NCBI RefSeq assembly: GCF_008831285.2 | Contig: NC_045149.1 | Location: 20,413,035-20,477,034, forward strand | Reading direction: 5' to 3' | From: Nymphaea colorata | Lineage: Eukaryota; Streptophyta; Magnoliopsida; Nymphaeales; Nymphaeaceae | DNA: 64,000 nt | Made by a program: the position numbers and the translations under genes | Shown: one piece after another, positions 58,190 through 64,000 of the stretch | Numbering within the stretch: the first letter of the stretch is position 1 | Layout of the letters: every line of letters begins with the position of its first letter | The notes under the pieces: generated by a model | Database searches by the model: none | The model's input: the letters and a program-made list of their open reading frames with translations, nothing else | What the model was told of the DNA's origin: nothing

Positions 58190-60916
58190 TTCCATTGGAA
58201 GTACTTCGAAGATCAATCATATGATGTATATATTTATTCGTTTGTTTATTGTTCGCTTTATTTGTAGGCCAAATGGATAGACTATTATGATATGACTGAT
58301 TTTTTCTTTTCTTTATGATGAAGGTCATGAGATTATATATAATACGTAGATTAATATAAATAGAAGAAATAAGTGAAGTAATTATAAGTCATTGAATCGT
58401 CTTCAACAACAGTTGAGAAGGTGCTAATATGAAGTTGTCTTTCAAAATTAAAAGTATAAGTTGTTTTTTGTTTTTCAAAGAAGAACTTTACATATAACGC
58501 TCTCTAATCAAATTGATAGAACGATTCATGTATTTCATATACGGGTTTTATTCAGTGGCCCATTGGGTTTATTGCACTTGTATAATTTCATCTGACATTT
58601 TCATAAGTTGTATGTTTCAATGTCAACAGATCATATTCGAATCAGATGTATGTCATATTTATTTTTTCACATGTCTATATATTCGGATTGAAACTCATAT
58701 TTGAATTCAAATTAAGAAAAATCTATACTATATTTGAATCCAAATCAAAGCTCATAATATGAATCTGATCTTATTTCCATTTTTAGATTAACATCTGAAT
58801 CCGAATGTGACTTCTAAGTTGAACGCGAACCATAATATAGGCATTGAGTATATGACATTTATTTAAAACGATGTTTGATGATCTGAATTTGAATCCGGTG
58901 AATATTTACTTAAATCGGAATCTGAATCTAAATCTGATCAAATGGCATTTCATATATTTGAATATGATTCAAATTCTTAATCCGATATCAAATATTTTCC
59001 TATGTCTATTTTTTTCTAAATGTAAGTCGGATATCATATCTAAATCAGATTTATTAACATCCCTACTTGTATATTTATATGGATTATGTTCAATGTCCAT
59101 TGGTTCGTTGCACTTGCATGTCATCTGCAGTCGAGGCCAATGGCATCTTCCCATGAAGGCGATTGAACACAACACAAGGAACACCATGGAGCCAAGTGTG
59201 ATATTCCTGCTTGCATTTTCTTCTGCCTTCTTCTATTGAAACCGTTAAGTTGCGAAGCAAGGAAGCTCTTTATCAATCTTTGCCTCTATTTCCTACTAAA
59301 GAAGCAATGTATATGTTAATTACCCAAGATCCAAGACATGAACCAAAATGACAAAATTACCCTTCTACTACAAAAAAAAGCCAGTCCCTTATTTGGTAAA
59401 AAAAAATTAAAAAAATGTTACCTTAAAATGTGCATTTCCTTTCAAAAATATCCTGATCATGAAGCCCGTGCATGAACTCATGCTGCACAAACAAAAAATG
59501 ATAAACTAATAGATTAAATTCACCATTCTGCTTATTAAAGTTCCTTGGAAAAAATTGATTTCATAAACCATACTTTCGAAGTGGATCTTTTGGAATTTCA
59601 CCTCCTTTTTTCTCTCGTTTGCTTTTTTTGGGATAAATTCAATAAATAAATCACTTTTTTTTTCTCTCTCTCTCTCTCATGAAGCCAGTTTGTAGGATGT
59701 CAATGGGCAGAGTCATAGGCAATGGCATTTGAATGCACTTTCCATGTTATGCCGTTAACATGAAAAGGTATTTTTTCACATTTTACCAAAGTAGTACTTC
59801 AGAAATTGTATGGAGTAAAAAACTTTCTAAGTTTCCCTTTTAAGCTTATAAGGAGAGTGCATTTTAACTTAACCATTGCATTTATTTTGTCATTTCTAAC
59901 TTACAATGCTAGTCCCTTGTAAGGGCCATAACATCATATCCAGCTTTTAGTTGTCACCGTAATTTTTCTTATTATTTGAAAAAAGTAACCCAAAAAAATC
60001 ACCTCATAGTTTTTTTTTTTTTAATAGCAAAATAGTTTTAAAAAAATCATCTTGGAAGCATAACGCATGCCGCTTGAAAATATATGAAATTACAAATTAA
60101 ACTTGCTTTCCCACAGCGTCAACAGGCTTAGCCACGGCAAAAAAATTTGGGTGAAGGACACTAATAATAGATATTTTAAACTTGAAGGTGCACTTATATA
60201 TAAATAAATGAAAATGACTAAGGTTTTAATGTAAGTAAGTTCTGGACTGGTATGGGCTGCATCAGCCCACACTTGTCTCTGCCACTGCCACCATGCCAGG
60301 TCACCTTAGAGAGGCGCAATTTGTTTTTGTGCCGTCAACTGGTTACTGGGGTGGTATCCTTGTTTTCGCCTTGTGTTGCAATAGATTCTCTGTTTCGAGG
60401 TTCAAAAAGCAATGGAATCTAAAGTACTATTTGGGTCGAATGAGTATTTCATCCTACTATCCAATAAAAGTCTTTAATAATTTATTACAAACAGACAAGA
60501 ATGAAAGTTTAAATACTAAAGTGGTATTTGAATGCATGGTATCAAATGTCTGACATTAAATTGTCAGGTATTTAATACCATGCTGACATGAAAGTTCCAC
60601 CTTTCATAAACCAGACATGTGTGAGTGCCTGGTATTTTGATACCAGAATTCCCATGCCCACGTTTGATATATGTAGTATTAAAATACCACATTTCACAAT
60701 CAATTGTTGACAATGAAAATGGTGCATCCCAAATATACCATTTATTCTTTTAAACACATACCGTGAATTAAAGTTTTTTTTTTTGTATTTTAACACGTTT
60801 TCAATGGTAATTTTGTTTTCATTTCCACATCAATGAACCATATTTGGATCAGTAAACCCAACAATTCATAAGCTCATACCCGATTACTTAAAAACATGCT
60901 CATATATATAACCGAC
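58190..60916. other. Intergenic DNA with old repeats
   Basis: No gene is supported. 58600-59065 belongs to the degenerate GAATTTGAA-type repeat family, ending ATTAACATCCCTA. 60430-60700 is rich in inverted GGTAT(T)AAATACC-like words, suggesting a decayed DNA element without clear ends. Confidence 0.45.
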
Positions 60917-61099
60917 CAGGGGTGGAGGGAGGGGGGGGGGCCAACTGGGCCCTGGCCCGGGTGAGAGCAGAAAAAAAAGAATTATATTGAAAAAATAAAT
61001 TTTTTTTAGTTTGGTTCCATCAGTCGCTTCTCTTAGCCCGACCTGTCGCTCCTCTTGGCCTAACCCACGGACCGTTTGGCCATCCTGGCTCCGCCCCTG
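60917..61099. mobile_element. Short MITE with CAGGGGYGGAG termini
   Basis: The left end CAGGGGTGGAGGGA and the inverted right end CAGGGGCGGAGCCAGG bound 183 bp of non-coding sequence with a long G run. Diverged relatives occur at 13681-13850 and as fragments near 43905 and 61570. No target duplication was identified. Confidence 0.45.
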
Positions 61100-62700
61100 T
61101 AACTGACTTTGGTGATGGATTATCATCAACCACAACATTTAAGTCGCATGTGTACTAACCGTGAACGCTTGGTGTTCTAAATATGAACAGAGGAGAAGGA
61201 AAGATAGTTGCTCTTCTGCTCTCTCAAGTTTACTATGATGATTGAGACATCTTTGATTCCATCAAAAGCTTTCCCCTTCACAAACCCACTAGGTTCCAAA
61301 GCCCCTATCCATCTCTCTCTCTCTCTCTTTCTGTCTAAGAAAACAAATTTGGATATCATCGCTTGAGCGGACGGCTTTGCAGAGATCAGCCAGCTTCCAC
61401 CTTGCCATGCATAAAGTTGCACCAATTTAGGTGTAATTTTTATTTGTGACATTATTATACCACTACCAACCCAAATGCCCGATGTCCGTAATTCTACATT
61501 GGTTTAAGTGATGGCTTTTGTTTTTTTGTATGGTAGAAGTAAAATTTCATCCATGCAAATGTTTGCTAATCATGGGCGGAGCTGAAAATTTTTCATGATG
61601 GAAGCAAAATTAAAATTTTAACACGGGACAAAATATTATTTTTCAAAATTTTTATATAAGATAAGTAAGATTTTCTAAAGTTTACATGTAAATTTAAAAA
61701 AAAAAAAACTTGATAAAAGAGTGATTTTCTCTTTTTTTTATTTGCACCATTTAGCGGTTGTTTAGCAAGAATGACATTCAACAATTGTTTCATGAATCTA
61801 CCTCATAGATTAGAACATATTTAAGCAAATCATACCATGAATTTGCCTAGATTCATGAGTGTCCTTATTGTCAAACAAATGGATCAAATTTAGTGTAGTT
61901 TTGAGTGGGTATATAGTAATCCAAATCTTCCCATCAAATAAATTTCCAAAATGGGAAGCTTCTCCAAATTTGAGGCAGATTTATGCATCTGACTTTTAAT
62001 TATCTTTTATCATCATTCACTTTGTAATCAGTTTGGTTATATTTACGTATTTTGATGCCACTCAAAAAAACACTCTAGGCTCTTCTATGGGCGATTGCAA
62101 ATTGGGTTTTTGACATATTTATAAGCAAAACCCAGTTCGTGAAAATTAAAAAATAAATAAATATTTAATTAATTCATACAACAATTCACAAACTATAAAT
62201 GAAAAACAATAAATTATACTAGTTGAACACCGTTGGCCTTCAATTTTTTTTAAAAAAAACATTGATTTGACAAAATCCCATTTTTGAAATAGATTTCTTT
62301 GAAGTTTCACACGCGTGTAGCATGGGGAGCCAGGGTTTCACGCCCTTTCCTCCCTATTATCCCGGAACATATGACCTGTTCTGGCTTTCATCCAAAAGTG
62401 TGACAGAAACTCATAAATTTATTTAGTTGAAATTTTCCATCAAAGGTAGCACTTCCATGATAAGTCCATCTGCACATTTCAATTTTATTGAAAAAAATGC
62501 ACATATATGAGTTTCAAAAGGCTGCATATTTACTTTTAAATGAACCAAGTTAGCAGTTGTCAACAAAAGCATCCATAAAATATATGAAGTGAGAAAACAC
62601 ATCAATCATTGTTCATCGTCTATCGAGTCAAACAAGACAAAATAAAAAGCCTGTCGAAATATCACTCGACCAATGCCTTAAGTTTCAAAATAAAAATTTG
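61100..62700. other. Intergenic DNA, no gene seen
   Basis: AT-rich sequence with a CT tract at about 61313-61331 and fragments of dispersed repeats. No coding region is supported. Confidence 0.5.
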
Positions 62701-63011
62701 TTTCTCATATTGCTTAATAGATTAATATTTTTAATTTATCATGCATTTAACAAGCCGTGTATAATTTTTTTTGTTCTTACGGTGCTGCTTGTTTGGCAGC
62801 ATAAATACTCTATATAAGTGTTTCATGAATTTGCTCAAAAAAAATAACATATATTGAATATATGTTATTTTTTTTGAGCAAATTCATGAAACACTTATAT
62901 AGAGTATTTATGCTGCCAAACAAGCAGCACCGTAAGAACAAAAAAAATTATACACGGCTTGTTAAATGCATGATAAATTAAAAATATTAATCTATTAACT
63001 AATATGAGAAA
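62701..63011. repeat. 311-bp near-perfect palindrome
   Basis: Two 155-bp arms (62701-62855 and 62857-63011) are inverted copies around a single central base at 62856. The only arm mismatches I find are two bases near the outer ends (62712-62713 against 62999-63000). Even the 8-base A and T runs match in length. The arms contain a 21-bp block shared with the small element at 14163-14279. It could be a snap-back DNA element or a recent inverted duplication. Confidence 0.92.
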
Positions 63012-64000
63012 TATTATATTCAAATCCAAACCCCAAAGCGTTGACATTTAATCGGAATCTAACATCCAATAAAAAAATCGAATTTCAAAACTGGATATTG
63101 CATTAATGGTTCTAAACAGAACATGTCCATGTTAAAGATGCATCTAAATAGAATCAACTAGATCTCAATCAGAACTGGTCGATTTATACATGCGGATGCA
63201 TTGGCCATTACCTGACTACTTAAATTGTGAACTTTCTAATCCAAATCCGAACCAAATGCGTATACCGTTATAGTGGTCCGAACCAAGAGTAACTGTCGGA
63301 TCCATATGGGACATTTATAATTCGAGAAACCAAAATTTTAACAAAATAAGTATTCCGCTTACTACCTTGAACTAACTAGAAGACAAAACGTAAATCACTA
63401 ATCCAAGATGGAACTAGTGATTATCTCAAGATATGGCATCCAACTAACAAGAGAAATGGATTCCACACGAGTCCTAGGTCCATGTTTCATTCAAAATATG
63501 CTTCACTGGTGAAGCAACAATAAAATTTTGGCGGCATTCATGTCTAATCTTGAGTCATGTTCATCAAGCCAATCCACCATGATTATTTTAGATTTTAGAT
63601 TCGTAGATCTAATGCATCATGAATTTACTAGTAAATTAAAACATTTATATTAAAATCTATGGTTTATCGAACTACGACATTTGGAGACAGTTTGACAATA
63701 GTAACTTATTGTTATCGTTTCGTAAAAAAACAATAAAACAAAATTATAGAGGAATTGTGAGATTGTTTTATGAATGTGCCATATTGTTTCATGATGTTAT
63801 TGGTGTCTAAATCTTCATTTTATCTTTTTGCACCGATAAAATAGAAAAAAGAAGATACCATCTAAAATCTATATGTCTCAACTCTTCAGAATCTTAAACC
63901 AAAGCCAGATGGTGGCGAGAAAATGCCTCCTAATGATACACTAGACCAATCCAGAAGGGTCAATAAAGAGATTCCATTTCGAAGCCTAGGTAGAGGGTTT
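63012..64000. other. Intergenic DNA, no gene seen
   Basis: AT-rich sequence to the end of the window with no supported gene, RNA or bounded element. Confidence 0.5.

Overview
The window is nuclear DNA of a flowering plant. The evidence is the set of families present: a nepenthesin-type aspartic protease, pectin methylesterase/invertase inhibitors, GPI-anchored lipid transfer proteins and a Ty1/copia element primed by initiator tRNA-Met. The DNA is AT-rich, gene-poor and full of non-autonomous DNA transposons and microsatellites. The exact lineage cannot be told from the sequence alone.

Layout. (1) 2.5-3.9 kb: one intronless, GC-rich secreted aspartic protease on the + strand. (2) 5.3-7.0 kb: remnants on the - strand, namely a decayed NDUFA9-type complex I subunit pseudogene with three recognisable exons and an unidentified coding-like exon pair. 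(3) 10.3-11.0 and 19.9-20.5 kb: two intronless PMEI-domain genes, both on the - strand. (4) 20.6-28.7 kb: repeat-rich DNA with a well-bounded hAT-type element and a 107-bp triplication. (5) 28.8-58.1 kb: a cluster of five LTPG-like genes, all on the - strand, with a tRNA-Arg(CCU) gene and a SINE between members. Four of the five had to be assembled from exons too small to appear as ORFs: a Ser/Pro linker mini-exon and a last exon coding the hydrophobic GPI-signal tail. (6) 41.6-58.2 kb: the part of the cluster holding copies 4 and 5 is a rearranged segmental duplication. (7) 58.2-64 kb: no genes, but a near-perfect 311-bp palindrome.

Two points stand out. First, every LTPG intron is phase 1, and the number of Ser/Pro linker mini-exons varies among neighbours: 1, 1, 2, 0, and 2 plus one decayed copy. 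In most of them a (CT)n tract starts directly after the 5' splice site. This looks like modular growth and loss of the wall-spanning linker. Second, a very young, full-length copia element sits inside the signal-peptide codons of LTPG copy 5. It has 236-bp LTRs differing at 2 sites, a 5-bp AGTCC target duplication and an open 1422-aa gag-pol. The host reading frame continues exactly across the two insertion junctions, so the disruption is recent.

Functionally the intact genes encode secreted or cell-surface proteins of the apoplast: a protease, pectin methylesterase/invertase inhibitors, and lipid transfer proteins tethered to the outer plasma membrane. No operon-like logic is expected; the LTPG cluster is a tandem-duplication array.
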